The notes under the pieces were generated by a model. That model saw nothing but the letters and a program-made list of their open reading frames with translations, ran no database searches and was not told the origin of the DNA. A stretch of 64,000 nt of DNA. Origin: JAAZBW01 sp035647855 (GTDB lineage Bacteria > Actinomycetota > Actinomycetes > Actinomycetales > Actinomycetaceae). A program made the position numbers and the translations under genes. Positions 53,124 to 63,315 of this stretch are shown piece by piece (within the stretch, counting starts at the first letter, position 1; each line of letters begins with the position of its first letter). The stretch lies in NCBI GenBank assembly GCA_035647855.1, contig DASRMP010000003.1, positions 62,001 through 126,000 of the forward strand, in the 5' to 3' direction.

Positions 53124-54311
53124 TCAGCCGAGGAGTGCCACCGCCTGGCGTGCGATCTCGAGTTCCTCGTTCGTGGGGATTACGAACACCCTTACACGCG
53201 AGTCGGGGGTCGAGATCTCTCGCTCGTCACCGGACCGGGCGGCGTTGGCTTCCTCGTCGAGTTCGATTCCGAAGTATCCGAGTCCCGCGCAGGCCTCGGA
53301 GCGCATCTTGGCGTCATTCTCACCGACGCCCGCCGTGAAGGCGATCGCGTCCAGTCCATTCATGACGGCGGTGTAGGAGCCGATGTACTTGCGCAGCCTG
53401 TGGATGTAAACGTCGAGCGCGTTACGGGCGTTGGCGTCGCCCTCTTCGGCCATGCGACGGACCGCGCGCATGTCATTCTCGCCGGCGAGGCCCTTGAGGC
53501 CCGACTCCTTGTTGAAGAGTTTGTCGATCGTGTCGACATCCATGCCCGCGACTCGGCGCAGGTGGAACACCGCCGCCGCGTCGATGTCGCCGGTGCGGGT
53601 GCCCATCACGAGGCCTTCGAGCGGAGTCAGGCCCATCGAGGTGTCGACGGCCCGGCCGCCCACGACGGCGGAAGCGGACGCGCCATTACCCAGGTGGAGC
53701 ACGATCTGTCTCAAGTCGTCGCGGCCGAGGATGTCCGACACCCGCTGGGAAACGTACTTGTGCGAAGTCCCGTGGAAGCCATACCGGCGGATCGCGTACT
53801 TCTCGGCGGTGGCGCGGTTGAGCGCGTAGGTGGCCGCCGCGTCGGGCAACTGCCGGAAGAACGCGGTGTCGAACACCGCGACGTGCGGGATGTCCGGCAG
53901 GACTTCCTGGCCGACTTCGATGCCACGGAGATTCGGCGGGTTGTGAAGGGGGGCGAGATCGATCAGATCCTTGATCGTCTTCCTGACCTCGTCGTCAATG
54001 AGGACCGCACGGTCGAAGAGCGCGCCGCCCTGCACGACTCTGTGACCAACGGCGATCACGCCCGCCGAGGCGAGGTTCGGTCCCACCTCGTCGCAGAGTT
54101 CGATCACGCGCCGGAGGCCGGCGCCGTGGTCTGGGATCGGGTCGGACTCCTCCACCTTCGTGTCACCGAACTTGTGGGTCAGGATGCCCTCGCTCTCGCC
54201 GATTCGTTCGACGAGCCCGCTGGCCAGAGTCTCGCCCGACTCGGGATCGAGGAGCTGGTACTTGATCGATGAGGAGCCAGAGTTGATGACGAGGACGGTC
54301 GAACTGGTCAC
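53124..54311 (-). CDS. ackA: Acetate kinase
   Basis: 395 residues. Acetyl-P + ADP to acetate + ATP. VLVINSGSSSIKYQLLD at the N-terminus, GHRVVQGGALF, FDTAFFRQLP, GFHGTSHKYVSQR and LHLGNGASASAV are family signatures. GTG 54311 is chosen because aggagaaccc precedes it; the longer frame upstream is pta antisense. Last gene of the xfp-pta-ackA set, 14 bp after pta. Confidence 0.96.
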   Translation of the reverse strand: MTSSTVLVINSGSSSIKYQLLDPESGETLASGLVERIGESEGILTHKFGDTKVEESDPIPDHGAGLRRVIELCDEVGPNLASAGVIAVGHRVVQGGALFDRAVLIDDEVRKTIKDLIDLAPLHNPPNLRGIEVGQEVLPDIPHVAVFDTAFFRQLPDAAATYALNRATAEKYAIRRYGFHGTSHKYVSQRVSDILGRDDLRQIVLHLGNGASASAVVGGRAVDTSMGLTPLEGLVMGTRTGDIDAAAVFHLRRVAGMDVDTIDKLFNKESGLKGLAGENDMRAVRRMAEEGDANARNALDVYIHRLRKYIGSYTAVMNGLDAIAFTAGVGENDAKMRSEACAGLGYFGIELDEEANAARSGDEREISTPDSRVRVFVIPTNEELEIARQAVALLG

Positions 54312-54324
54312 GGGTTCTCCTGGG

Positions 54325-56433
54325 TTAGGAATGGCTGGGATCGGAATGATTTGGCTGCTGCTTTGCGGAGGGCGTGCCTGCCTCGGCCTGGATCGCGGTG
54401 ATGGCGACGGTGTTGACGATGTCATGCACGAGGGCCCCGCGGCTGAGGTCGTTGATCGGCTTGTTGAGACCCTGGAGCACCGGGCCCACCGCGACGGCGC
54501 CCGCCGAGCGCTGCACGGCCTTGTAGGTGTTGTTGCCCGTGTTGAGGTCCGGGAAGACGAACACCGTCGCGCGTCCTGCCACCTTCGAGCCCGGCAGTTT
54601 CGCACTCGCGACCGCCGCGTCAACGGCGGCGTCGTACTGGATCGGGCCCTCGATGGACAGTTGCGGCGCCCGCTCCCGGACGAGTTCAGTTGCAGCGCGC
54701 ACCTTCTCGACGTCGGCGCCCGCGCCCGAGGTTCCGGTCGAGTAGGACAGCATCGCCACACGCGGTTCGACACCGAACTGCTTCGCGGTCTCGGCGGACG
54801 AGATCGCGATGTCCGCCAACTGCTCGACGGTCGGCACCGGTATCACCGCGCAGTCGCCGTAGACGAGGACGCGGTCCTCCAAGAGCATCAGGAAGACGGA
54901 CGAGACGGTGCCCACGCCGGGCTTCGTCTTGATGATCTGGAACGACGGCCGAATCGTGTGCGCCGTGGTGTGCGTGGCGCCCGAGACCATCCCGTCCACC
55001 AAACCGAGGTGTACCATCATCGTTCCGAAGAAGGAGACGTCCTGCACGAGTTCGTGCGCACGTTCCAGCGTCATGCCCTTGTGCGCACGGAGCTTCGCGT
55101 ACTCGGTCGCGAAACGGTCAACCATCTCCGGATCGTTCGGGGAGATGATCTCGGCCTCGCTGATGTCGAGCGACAGCTCGGCGGCACGCGCGCGGATCGA
55201 TTTCTCGTCGCCGAGGATCGTCAGGCGAGCGACGTCGCGGGCGAGGAGAGTGGATGCCGCACGGAGGATACGGTCGTCGTCGCCCTCCGGGAGGACTATG
55301 TGTTTGGCGGCGGCGCGGGCGCGCTCGAGGAGCCGGGCCTCGAACATGAGCGGCGTGACGATGCTCGGAGGCGTGAAGTCAACCCGCTCGAGCACGGACT
55401 CCGGCGTGACGTGCCTTTCGAAGGTCGCCAGCGCGAGGTCCGCCTTACGCTGGGTGTCCGGCGTGAGCGTGCCGCGGGTCCGCGAGGCGATTGACACGGC
55501 AGTGAAGGAATCGTGGTCGGTGGTCAGGATCGGGAGCCGCTGACCGAAGCCACGGACCAGACGGTCCACCGACGGCGGCAAATCGAAACCGCCGTTCAGG
55601 ATGATGCCGGCAAGCGATGGGAACGAGTCCGCCGCGTGTGCGGTCAGAAGCGACACCAGCACGCCGTGCCTGTCGGACGGAGTGATGACGAGCTGGCTCT
55701 CCCCGAGGCGCTCCAGGACGTGTTCGACGCTCATCCCCGTCAGGAGGATGTCCTCGGCCTCACGCGCCATCAGTTCCTCATCGCCGTAGACGAGTTCGGC
55801 TCCGAGGGCCTCCTTGATCTCGCCCACGGTCGCGGCAGCCAGGAGCGGTATCTCGGGCAGGGCCCAGGTTGGCACATCGAGCCTCGCGAGGGCCTCGCCC
55901 ACGTCCCCGAGTTGGCCCTCCCTCACGCGGTTCGCGACGACGCCCACCACCGTGGCGTGATGGGTCTTCATGTCATCGAGGGCGAGACGGGCGGCCTGCG
56001 CGATCTCGTCGGTGGGCTTGCCGAAGGCGCTCATCACCAGGATCACGGTCGCGCCGATGTTCGCGGCGATGTCCGCGTTGTAGTCGAGTTCGGCGGGGGA
56101 GGCGATCCCGGTGTAGTCCGAACCCACCACGAGCACGAGGTCGGCTTCGCGTTCGACGGCCCGGTACCGGTCGATGATCTTCGCGAGCGCGTTATCGGCG
56201 TTGGTGTGGATCTCCTTGTACGTGACACCGACGCATTTCTCATAGCTGACACCCGAACTGGTATGGGGCAGAAGGAGTTCGAGCACCTGATCACGCTCTT
56301 CCTCGTCGCGCACGATCGGGCGGAAGACGGCGGTCCGTTCCATCACGCTGTTGAAGATGTGGAGGAGCCCGAGCGCCACGGTCGACTTCGCTGAGTGCGA
56401 CTCGGTTGATGCCAGGTAAATCGGCTGTGCCAT
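54325..56433 (-). CDS. pta: Phosphate acetyltransferase, long form
   Basis: 702 residues. Acetyl-CoA + Pi to acetyl-P + CoA. Three parts: an N-terminal P-loop-like BioD-type domain (YLASTESHSAKSTVALGLL), a middle DRTGG domain (about 220-330), and the C-terminal catalytic domain from about 370 (LPEGDDDRILRAAS, VSGATHTTAHTIRP, VFPDLNTGNNTYKAVQRSAG). Between xfp and ackA. Confidence 0.96.
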   Translation of the reverse strand: MAQPIYLASTESHSAKSTVALGLLHIFNSVMERTAVFRPIVRDEEERDQVLELLLPHTSSGVSYEKCVGVTYKEIHTNADNALAKIIDRYRAVEREADLVLVVGSDYTGIASPAELDYNADIAANIGATVILVMSAFGKPTDEIAQAARLALDDMKTHHATVVGVVANRVREGQLGDVGEALARLDVPTWALPEIPLLAAATVGEIKEALGAELVYGDEELMAREAEDILLTGMSVEHVLERLGESQLVITPSDRHGVLVSLLTAHAADSFPSLAGIILNGGFDLPPSVDRLVRGFGQRLPILTTDHDSFTAVSIASRTRGTLTPDTQRKADLALATFERHVTPESVLERVDFTPPSIVTPLMFEARLLERARAAAKHIVLPEGDDDRILRAASTLLARDVARLTILGDEKSIRARAAELSLDISEAEIISPNDPEMVDRFATEYAKLRAHKGMTLERAHELVQDVSFFGTMMVHLGLVDGMVSGATHTTAHTIRPSFQIIKTKPGVGTVSSVFLMLLEDRVLVYGDCAVIPVPTVEQLADIAISSAETAKQFGVEPRVAMLSYSTGTSGAGADVEKVRAATELVRERAPQLSIEGPIQYDAAVDAAVASAKLPGSKVAGRATVFVFPDLNTGNNTYKAVQRSAGAVAVGPVLQGLNKPINDLSRGALVHDIVNTVAITAIQAEAGTPSAKQQPNHSDPSHS

Positions 56434-56530
56434 GCCGAAAGTCTCCTTGTTGCGTCGTCGTAACGAAGCTGGGGAGGGACCGACGTATCGGCCCCTCCCC
56501 AGCTATCTGTCGAACTTCGGTTTGGAGGCT

Positions 56531-58987
56531 CTACTCGTTGTCGCCACCTGTTGAGACGGTACCACCGATGTGAGAGTCGGCGGATGCCTCATCGGACCAG
56601 AGCCACTCGGTGATCTCGGGCAGGTCCTCGCCGTGCTCGTACGCGTGCGCCCGGGCAGTAGTGCGCTTGTCGGCCATGTACTGACGCAGGTTGGCGTAGC
56701 GCTTGCCGAGCTTCGGAACCCAGTCGATGACGTCCATGACGAGGTGGAACCGGTCGACGTCGTTCCGCATGAGCATGTCGAACGGCGTGGTCGTGGTGCC
56801 CTCCTCCTTGTAGCCGCGAACGTGGAAGTTGTTGTTCTCGTCGTGCTTGTAGATGAGCCGGTGGATCAGCCACGGGTAGCCGTGGTAGGCGAAGATCACC
56901 GGGGTGTCGTGGCCGAAGAGCGTGTCGAAATCGGCGTAGGAAAGCCCGTGCGGGTGCTCGCCCGCGTGCTGCAGACGCATCAGGTCCACAACGTTGACGA
57001 CCCGGATCTTGAGGTCCGGAACCGACTCGCGGAGGATCTTGGCAGCAGCGATCACCTCGATGGTCGGGATGTCGCCGGCGCAGCCGAGGACCACGTCCGG
57101 AGTGTCGCCGTCATCTTCGGTGCCCGCCCAGTGCCAGATGCCGATGCCACGCGTGCAGTGCTTGATGGCCTCGTCCATGTCGAGCCAGTTCGGGTTCGGC
57201 TGCTTCCCTGCCACGACCACGTTCACGTACTGCTTCGTCTTCAGGACGTGGTCCCAGGTGGACAGGAGCGTGTTCGTGTCCGGCGGCAGGTAGACGCGGA
57301 TGATGTCCGACTTCTTGTTGACCACGTGATCGATGAAGCCGGGGTCCTGGTGCGAGAACCCGTTGTGGTCCTGGCGCCACACGTGGGAGGAGAGCAGGTA
57401 GTTCAGGGAAGCGATCGGTCGGCGCCAGCCGATCTCATTGGTGACCTTCAGCCACTTCGCGTGCTGATTGAACATCGAGTCGACGAGGTGGATGAATGCC
57501 TCGTACGAGCTCATCATGCCGTGACGACCGGTGAGGAGGTAGCCCTCAAGCCAGCCCTCGCACTGGTGCTCGGACAGCATCTCCACGACCCGTCCCTCGA
57601 CGGCGAGGTGGTCGTCATGATCCTGGGGGTACTCGTACTCGGCGTTCCACTGCTTGTTGGTGACCTCGTAGACGTCCTGGAGACGGTTCGACGCCGTCTC
57701 GTCGGGGCCGAAGATCCGGAAGTTCTTCGGGTTCGCCTTCGCGATGTCACGGAAGAAGGTACCGAGGCGGCGGGTGGGCTCGGTCATCGAGTCGCCCGGG
57801 GTCTTGACCTCGACGGCGTAGTCGCGGAAGTCGGGCATCTTCAACTCACGGAGGAGGAGCCCGCCGTTGGCGACGGGGTTCGCGCCCATCCGTAGATCAC
57901 CTGCGGGTGCCTGCTCCGCGATGTCCCGGACGAATGCACCTTCCTCGTCGAAGAGTTCCTCGGGGCGGTAACTCTTGAGCCAGTCATCGAGGTTCCCGAG
58001 GTGCGCCGCGGAGTCGCGGGCGTTCGCCAGCGGAACCTGGTGGCTGCGCCAGGAGCCCTCGGTGACCTTGCCGTCGATCTCCTTCGGACCCGTCCAACCC
58101 TTTGGGGTCTTCAGGATGATCATCGGCCACACCGGACGAGGTTGATCGTCTCCCTCGGGAGCTGCCTTGATCTCGGCGATCTCGTCGAGTGCCGTGTCGA
58201 GCACCTCGGCGAAGCGTTTGTGGATTGAGATCGGGTCCTCGTCGTCGAACCCCGCGACGAACATGTGGGGCTTGTGGCCGTAGCCCTTCATGAGGGCGAG
58301 CAGTTCTTCCTCGGGGATGCGAGCGAGAACTGTGGGGTTCGCGATCTTGTAGCCGTTGAGGTGCAACACGGGCAGCACGACGCCGTCCGTCTGGGTGTTC
58401 ACGAACTTGTTGCCGTGCCAGGACGTGGCGAGCGGGCCGGTCTCCGCCTCGCCGTCACCGACGATGGTGAGAGCCAGGAGGTTGGGGTTGTCGAACACTG
58501 CGCCGTAGGCGTGGGACAGGGAGTAGCCGAGTTCGCCACCTTCATGGATCGATCCGGGGACCTCGGGGGCCACGTGCGAGGGAACACCGCCGGGGGCGGA
58601 AAACTGTCTGAAGAGTTCCGTGAGGCCCTCATCGTCATGGCCGATGTTCGGGTAGACCTCGCTGTAGGTGCCCTCGAGGTATGTGCTCGCGACGAGTCCG
58701 GGGCCGCCGTGGCCCGGTCCCGTGATGTAAATGGTGGAGACTTCGCGCTCCTTGATTGCGCGGTTCATGTGCGCGTACATGAAGGTCAGTCCGGGGGTCG
58801 TTCCCCAGTGTCCGAGGAGCCGCGGCTTGACGTCGTCGCGCGAGAGCGGCTTGCGGAGGAGCGGATTGTCCTTCAGATAGATCTGGCCGACCGAGAGATA
58901 GTTCGCCGCGCGCCACCACTTGTCGATCAGTGTTGCTTGCTCGTCGGAGATCGGGGCGCCGGAGCCTTTCTTCCAGGCGTTGCTCAT
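56531..58987 (-). CDS. xfp: Phosphoketolase (xylulose-5-P/fructose-6-P type)
   Basis: 818 residues. Thiamine-diphosphate enzyme that splits xylulose-5-P or fructose-6-P to acetyl-P and a triose- or tetrose-phosphate. YLSVGQIYLKDNPLL, GHWGTTPGLTF, GPGHGGPGLVAS, VGDGEAETGPLATSWHGNKF (ThDP/Mg site) and the C-terminal VRGYKEEGTTTTPFDM are all present. ATG 58987 (MSNAWKKGSGAP) with aggaagg upstream. With pta and ackA it forms a complete shunt to acetate and ATP. Confidence 0.96.
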   Translation of the reverse strand: MSNAWKKGSGAPISDEQATLIDKWWRAANYLSVGQIYLKDNPLLRKPLSRDDVKPRLLGHWGTTPGLTFMYAHMNRAIKEREVSTIYITGPGHGGPGLVASTYLEGTYSEVYPNIGHDDEGLTELFRQFSAPGGVPSHVAPEVPGSIHEGGELGYSLSHAYGAVFDNPNLLALTIVGDGEAETGPLATSWHGNKFVNTQTDGVVLPVLHLNGYKIANPTVLARIPEEELLALMKGYGHKPHMFVAGFDDEDPISIHKRFAEVLDTALDEIAEIKAAPEGDDQPRPVWPMIILKTPKGWTGPKEIDGKVTEGSWRSHQVPLANARDSAAHLGNLDDWLKSYRPEELFDEEGAFVRDIAEQAPAGDLRMGANPVANGGLLLRELKMPDFRDYAVEVKTPGDSMTEPTRRLGTFFRDIAKANPKNFRIFGPDETASNRLQDVYEVTNKQWNAEYEYPQDHDDHLAVEGRVVEMLSEHQCEGWLEGYLLTGRHGMMSSYEAFIHLVDSMFNQHAKWLKVTNEIGWRRPIASLNYLLSSHVWRQDHNGFSHQDPGFIDHVVNKKSDIIRVYLPPDTNTLLSTWDHVLKTKQYVNVVVAGKQPNPNWLDMDEAIKHCTRGIGIWHWAGTEDDGDTPDVVLGCAGDIPTIEVIAAAKILRESVPDLKIRVVNVVDLMRLQHAGEHPHGLSYADFDTLFGHDTPVIFAYHGYPWLIHRLIYKHDENNNFHVRGYKEEGTTTTPFDMLMRNDVDRFHLVMDVIDWVPKLGKRYANLRQYMADKRTTARAHAYEHGEDLPEITEWLWSDEASADSHIGGTVSTGGDNE

Positions 58988-59073
58988 TGGTGCCTTCCTG
59001 TCGCTAAGTTGTGGTGAGGTGATCACCCCGACTGTACTGGTTACTCTCCGGGATGTTCAGGGGTGTGGGGCCC

Positions 59074-59079
59074 TAGAAT
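59074..59079 (+). promoter_or_regulatory. -10 box TAGAAT of the SURF1 gene (leaderless)
   Basis: TAGAAT, 7 nt, ATG 59087. Confidence 0.6.
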
Positions 59080-59086
59080 TCGGCTC

Positions 59087-59953
59087 ATGACGGGTGTGGG
59101 CTGGTCCGAGTGGCGCCGGGCTGCCGCGACGCCGCGGATGATCGCGCTCCTGGTGCTGGTCATGGCGGTCGCCGTCCTCTTCATCCGGCTCGGTTCGTGG
59201 CAGTTGGACCGCGCCGCGCTCCGCGGCGCCGCGGAGGCCGAGCAGATCACCGCTGAGCGCATCGCCGCCGAACCGGTGCCGCTCGAATCCGTCATCTCTG
59301 TCGGTGACACGTTCATGTCCGACCACCAGCTGATGAAGGTCGAGGCCCGGGGCCAGTGGGGCCGTCAGGTGGTCGTTCCGGACCGCGAGGTCGACGGCGC
59401 CCCCGCAGTCCTCGTGGTCACCGAGTTACGACTCGAGAACGGGGCGTGGGTCCCCGTGCTGCGTGGCTGGCTGCCCGTCGGCGACTTCGCCGCGATCGGC
59501 ATGGCCGGCCTGCCCTCCGCCGTGGCCGCGATTTCGCCCGCTCCCGAGGGCAAGGGCGAGGTAGTCGGACACCTGACCGGCAGTGAGGACTCCGTGACCG
59601 GAGACCTGCCCGACGGCGTCGCCGGAGCGGTCTCGACCGCCACGCTCGCGAACGAGTGGGGAGGACCGACCTACACGGGATTCGTGGTAGCGGCCGACGG
59701 CGAGCAGTGGGACCTGCGGACGATGCCGCCGCCGTCCTACGCGCAGGAGCGCGGCCTGAACACGCAGAACCTCGTCTACGCCGCGGAGTGGTTCATCTTC
59801 GGCGGATTCGCGCTGTTCGTCTGGTGGAAGTGGGTGCGCGACGACGCCGTGCGTACCAAGGAAGCAGAGATTCTTGCGCAGGCCGAAGGGCCTCAGGACG
59901 TAGGTCACACCTCCTTGGGTGAGTTCGTTGGCGATAACGTGCATGACCAGTGA
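59087..59953 (+). CDS. SURF1-family protein
   Basis: 288 residues. Membrane protein for cytochrome c oxidase assembly. N-terminal segment (about 20-37, IALLVLVMAVAVLFIRLGSW) with LGSWQLDRA, and C-terminal segment AEWFIFGGFALFVWWKWVRDD, the typical two-anchor SURF1 layout; VVPDREVDGAPAVLVVTEL and VLRGWLP in between. Implies heme-copper oxidase in this organism. ATG 59087 by the leaderless arrangement. Confidence 0.92.
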   Translation: MTGVGWSEWRRAAATPRMIALLVLVMAVAVLFIRLGSWQLDRAALRGAAEAEQITAERIAAEPVPLESVISVGDTFMSDHQLMKVEARGQWGRQVVVPDREVDGAPAVLVVTELRLENGAWVPVLRGWLPVGDFAAIGMAGLPSAVAAISPAPEGKGEVVGHLTGSEDSVTGDLPDGVAGAVSTATLANEWGGPTYTGFVVAADGEQWDLRTMPPPSYAQERGLNTQNLVYAAEWFIFGGFALFVWWKWVRDDAVRTKEAEILAQAEGPQDVGHTSLGEFVGDNVHDQ

Positions 59954-60026
59954 AGACCTTCGCCTATATTCGGACGATCAGCCAGCATCAGCGTCGTACT
60001 GGCTTAAGCGTTCAGAGGAGAATGAC

Positions 60027-61100
60027 ATGCGTACAACGTTCCGTGTCGCCTCCGTCGCCATGACGGCAGTCGCAGCCCTCGCGCTCGCGTCCTGCCTCGG
60101 CGGCGGCGGAAATGGCGAAGAATCCACTGGCGAGGCAGGCGGCGAAGCCGCGGCGACCGAGGACGGCGGCGGCGGAGTCGCGGCCGGCGGCACCGCGATG
60201 CGTCTCGCCCACAACCAGACCGAGACTCACCCGACCGACATCGCGCTCAAGGACATGGGCACGGCCCTGGCCGACGGCACCGAGGGCCGCTGGAGCATCG
60301 AGGTCTTCCCGAACGCCACGCTCGGCGACCAGGGCGAGTACATCCAGTCCGTGAGTTCGGGTGTCATCGACATGGCGATTGTCTCGGCCCCGCAGCTGGA
60401 GAACCTCAACAAGGACTTCGTGATCTTCAGCCTCCCGACCGTGTTCGATTCGATCGACACGCAGATGGCCGCCGCCACCGACCTCGACAAGGTGGGCGAG
60501 ATCTACGCTTCACTCGAGGCCAGCAACAACATCACCGTCGTCGGCCCCTTCACACAGGGCGAACGCTCCATTTACACCAAGGATGGCCCTGTCCAGACCC
60601 CGGCCGACGTCGAGGGCAAGAAGATCCGCGTCCAGGAGGCTCCGGTCTTCATCTCGATGATCAACGCGCTCGGCGGCTCGCCCACACCGATGGCGTACTC
60701 GGAGGTCTACACCGGTCTCCAGTCCGGCGTCATCGACGGTGCCGAGAACAATGAGATCTCGTACCAGACCCAGAAGCACTTCGAGGTCGCGCCGTACTAC
60801 TCGTACACGCGTCACCTGGTGGGTGCCGACTTCCTGATCATCAACACCAACGTTCTCAACTCGATGACCGAAGAGGACCGTGCGGCGTTCGATGAGGCTT
60901 GGACGGGCGCATGGGAGCAGCACACCGAGCTCTGGAAGGAGCAGACCCAGGCCGCGATCGCCGATGCAGAGGCCGGCGGAGCGACGTTCTCCGAGGTCGA
61001 CGCGGAGGCCTTCAACGAGGCGCTCAAGCCTCTTCTCGACGAGTTCCTCACCACTCCCGAGCAGCAGGCCCTTCTCGAGGTCTTGCAGTCCGGGCAGTAG
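60027..61100 (+). CDS. dctP: TRAP transporter solute-binding protein DctP, lipoprotein
   Basis: 357 residues. Signal peptide with lipobox LASC (Cys23), a Gly/Glu-rich linker to about residue 55, then the DctP fold (AMRLAHNQTETHPTDIALKDM, GEYIQSVSSGVIDMAIVS, VYTGLQSGVIDGAENNEISYQ). Binds an organic acid or sugar acid outside the cell. ATG 60027 after agaggag. The ligand cannot be told. Confidence 0.93.
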   Translation: MRTTFRVASVAMTAVAALALASCLGGGGNGEESTGEAGGEAAATEDGGGGVAAGGTAMRLAHNQTETHPTDIALKDMGTALADGTEGRWSIEVFPNATLGDQGEYIQSVSSGVIDMAIVSAPQLENLNKDFVIFSLPTVFDSIDTQMAAATDLDKVGEIYASLEASNNITVVGPFTQGERSIYTKDGPVQTPADVEGKKIRVQEAPVFISMINALGGSPTPMAYSEVYTGLQSGVIDGAENNEISYQTQKHFEVAPYYSYTRHLVGADFLIINTNVLNSMTEEDRAAFDEAWTGAWEQHTELWKEQTQAAIADAEAGGATFSEVDAEAFNEALKPLLDEFLTTPEQQALLEVLQSGQ

Positions 61101-61244
61101 TTACACCTCACTGACGCGAGGGGGCGCCGAGGCCGGTCGTGACGGCTTTGGCACCTCCTCGCATCAGCTACTACACCACAGCCACCCCTCGTCACACGGG
61201 CGCTCGCGGCGCGTATCCCGGCGAAGCCCGATCGGAGAAATCGC

Positions 61245-61949
61245 ATGAACTCGAATCCTTCAAAGCCCGGGAGCGGCCCGGGCGATCCACCGCCGGACAA
61301 GAAGACACCCGCAGGGCCGGCTGATCCCTCCACGCCCGAGACCACGCCGGAGGAGGACGCGGCACTCGATGCGGTCCTCAATCCCAAATCGCCGCTGGTA
61401 GTCCCCGGGGGCGAGCGTCCCGGTGGCTTCGTCGGCGTACTCATGGCCTTCCGCCGCATCCTCGAATTGGTCCTGGCGGGCATCTGCCTGGTCCTGTTCG
61501 TCCTCCTCGTCATCGTCGTGTCCTGGCAGGTCTTCACTCGTGAGGTCCTCCAGGACACCGCGCCGTGGACCACGGAGGCCGCCCAGTACACCTTCGTGGT
61601 GTTGGCGCTCTTCGCCGCCGCGTACGTCTTCGGCGAGCGCGGTCACATCGCCGTCGAGATGTTCGTGGAGAGGTTCGCGCCCGCCGGGCAAAAGGTGGCC
61701 GCGGTCGCGATCGAGTTGGTCGTGTCCTTCTTCATCTTCTCTGTCTTCATCCTGGGCGGGTCGCTCGTGGCGCAAGGTCTCTGGAACCAGACGCTCTCGA
61801 CGCTTCCGCTCACGGTCGGCAACATCTACGTGGTGATGCCGATTGCAGGTGTCATCATCCTGTACTTCTCATTCACACGAATCATCGCGGTGCTGACCGG
61901 AACCGAAGAGGCGTTCCCGGCCATCGAGGACATGGGGGAGGCCATCTGA
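61245..61949 (+). CDS. dctQ: TRAP transporter small membrane subunit DctQ
   Basis: 234 residues. About 65 N-terminal residues rich in Pro, Gly and Asp/Glu precede four membrane helices (LVLAGICLVLFVLLVIVVSW; AAQYTFVVLALFAAAYVFG with ERGHIAVEMF; two more). Longer than usual because of that cytosolic tail. Links DctP to DctM. Stop overlaps dctM by one base. Confidence 0.9.
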   Translation: MNSNPSKPGSGPGDPPPDKKTPAGPADPSTPETTPEEDAALDAVLNPKSPLVVPGGERPGGFVGVLMAFRRILELVLAGICLVLFVLLVIVVSWQVFTREVLQDTAPWTTEAAQYTFVVLALFAAAYVFGERGHIAVEMFVERFAPAGQKVAAVAIELVVSFFIFSVFILGGSLVAQGLWNQTLSTLPLTVGNIYVVMPIAGVIILYFSFTRIIAVLTGTEEAFPAIEDMGEAI

Positions 61950-63265
61950 TGGATCCCATACTTCTTGCGTCAATCGTTCTTCTCGCCGGTCTCGTCTTCG
62001 GCATTCTCTTCGGTGTGCCGGTTGCGGTCTCGATGGGACTGCCCTCGATGCTCGCCATCTGGATCCTGCTCGGCGGTGACTTCACCGGGGCAGCACAGAC
62101 GGCCGCCCAACGCGTGGTGGCGGGCACGAACTCGTTCGCGCTCCTCGCCATACCGTTCTTCATCCTCGCCGGCGGTCTGATGAACACCGGCGGCATCGCC
62201 ACGCGGCTCATCGACTTCGCGCTGGTAATCGCCGGCCGCCTCCCGGCGTCGCTGGCGCAGACCACCGTCGTCGCGAACACCATGTTCGGTGCGGTCTCCG
62301 GCGCGTCCGTGGCCTCGGCCGCGGCGGTCGGAACCGTAATGACGCCGCGCATGCGCAAGGAAGGCTATGACCCGGCATGGTCCGCGATGGTCAACGGCAT
62401 GTCCTCTCCAGCGGGCATGCTGCTGCCGCCGTCGAACACGTTCATCGTGTACTCGCTCGTCTCCTCGACGTCGATCGCGGCGTTGTTCATGGCGGGTGTG
62501 GCACCCGGCCTCGTTTGGTCCACGATCTGCATCGTGATGGTGGCGCTGTACGCGCGGAAGCACCCCGAACTCAGGGCACAGGGCGACCGGCCGACCTTCG
62601 GCCAGGCGATGGTCGTCTTCCTCAAGGCACTCCCGGCGCTGCTGATGATCGTCATCGTCATCGGCGGTATCCTCCTCGGGTTCTTCACCGCCACGGAATC
62701 CGCCGTGATCGCAGTGCTGTACTCGTTCTTCCTCGGCCTGATCCAGCGGACCCTGCCGCTGAAGTCGCTCCCTGGGATCATCCTGGAGGCGGCGAAGGTC
62801 ACGGGCATCATCATGCTGCTCATCGGAATGTCGGGAATCCTGGGCTGGGTGCTCTCCTTCGCTCGCATCCCGCAGATCGTCACCGAGGGTCTCCTCAACG
62901 TGAGCAGCAACCCGTACGTGGTGCTCAGCATCATCATGGTCGTGCTGCTCCTCGCGGGCACGGTCATGGACCCGACTCCGGCGATCCTGATCTTCACGCC
63001 CATCTTCCTGCCGGTGGTGACGGCCCTGGGTATCCACCCGATCCACTTCGGCGCGATGATGGTCTACAACATGTGCCTCGGCAATGTCTCGCCACCGATC
63101 GGCAACAACCTGTTCGTGGCTGCGAGAGTGGCCAACGTCAGGATCGAGGCGCTGATCGGCAAGCTGTGGCCGTTCTTCTGGGCACTGTGTGTCGGGCTCA
63201 TCGTCGTGGCCTTCGTCCCGTGGTTCTCGATGTGGTTGCCGACCGTGATGGGCTTCATCATGTAA
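61949..63265 (+). CDS. dctM: TRAP transporter large permease subunit DctM
   Basis: 438 residues, about 12 membrane segments. LLAIPFFILAGGLMNTGGIATRL, GAVSGASVASAAAVGTVM, LLPPSNTFIVYS and VMDPTPAILIFTPIFLPV are typical. Na+- or H+-coupled carrier of the DctPQM importer. A terminator follows 22 bp later. Confidence 0.95.
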   Translation: MDPILLASIVLLAGLVFGILFGVPVAVSMGLPSMLAIWILLGGDFTGAAQTAAQRVVAGTNSFALLAIPFFILAGGLMNTGGIATRLIDFALVIAGRLPASLAQTTVVANTMFGAVSGASVASAAAVGTVMTPRMRKEGYDPAWSAMVNGMSSPAGMLLPPSNTFIVYSLVSSTSIAALFMAGVAPGLVWSTICIVMVALYARKHPELRAQGDRPTFGQAMVVFLKALPALLMIVIVIGGILLGFFTATESAVIAVLYSFFLGLIQRTLPLKSLPGIILEAAKVTGIIMLLIGMSGILGWVLSFARIPQIVTEGLLNVSSNPYVVLSIIMVVLLLAGTVMDPTPAILIFTPIFLPVVTALGIHPIHFGAMMVYNMCLGNVSPPIGNNLFVAARVANVRIEALIGKLWPFFWALCVGLIVVAFVPWFSMWLPTVMGFIM

Positions 63266-63287
63266 CGCGACCACCGCGACACCGCGC

Positions 63288-63315
63288 AAAGGCGGGCCGG
63301 AATCGGCCCGCCTTT
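63288..63315 (+). terminator. Terminator of the dctPQM operon
   Basis: Perfect 12-bp stem aaaggcgggccg/cggcccgccttt with GAAT loop, ending in TTT. Confidence 0.9.
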
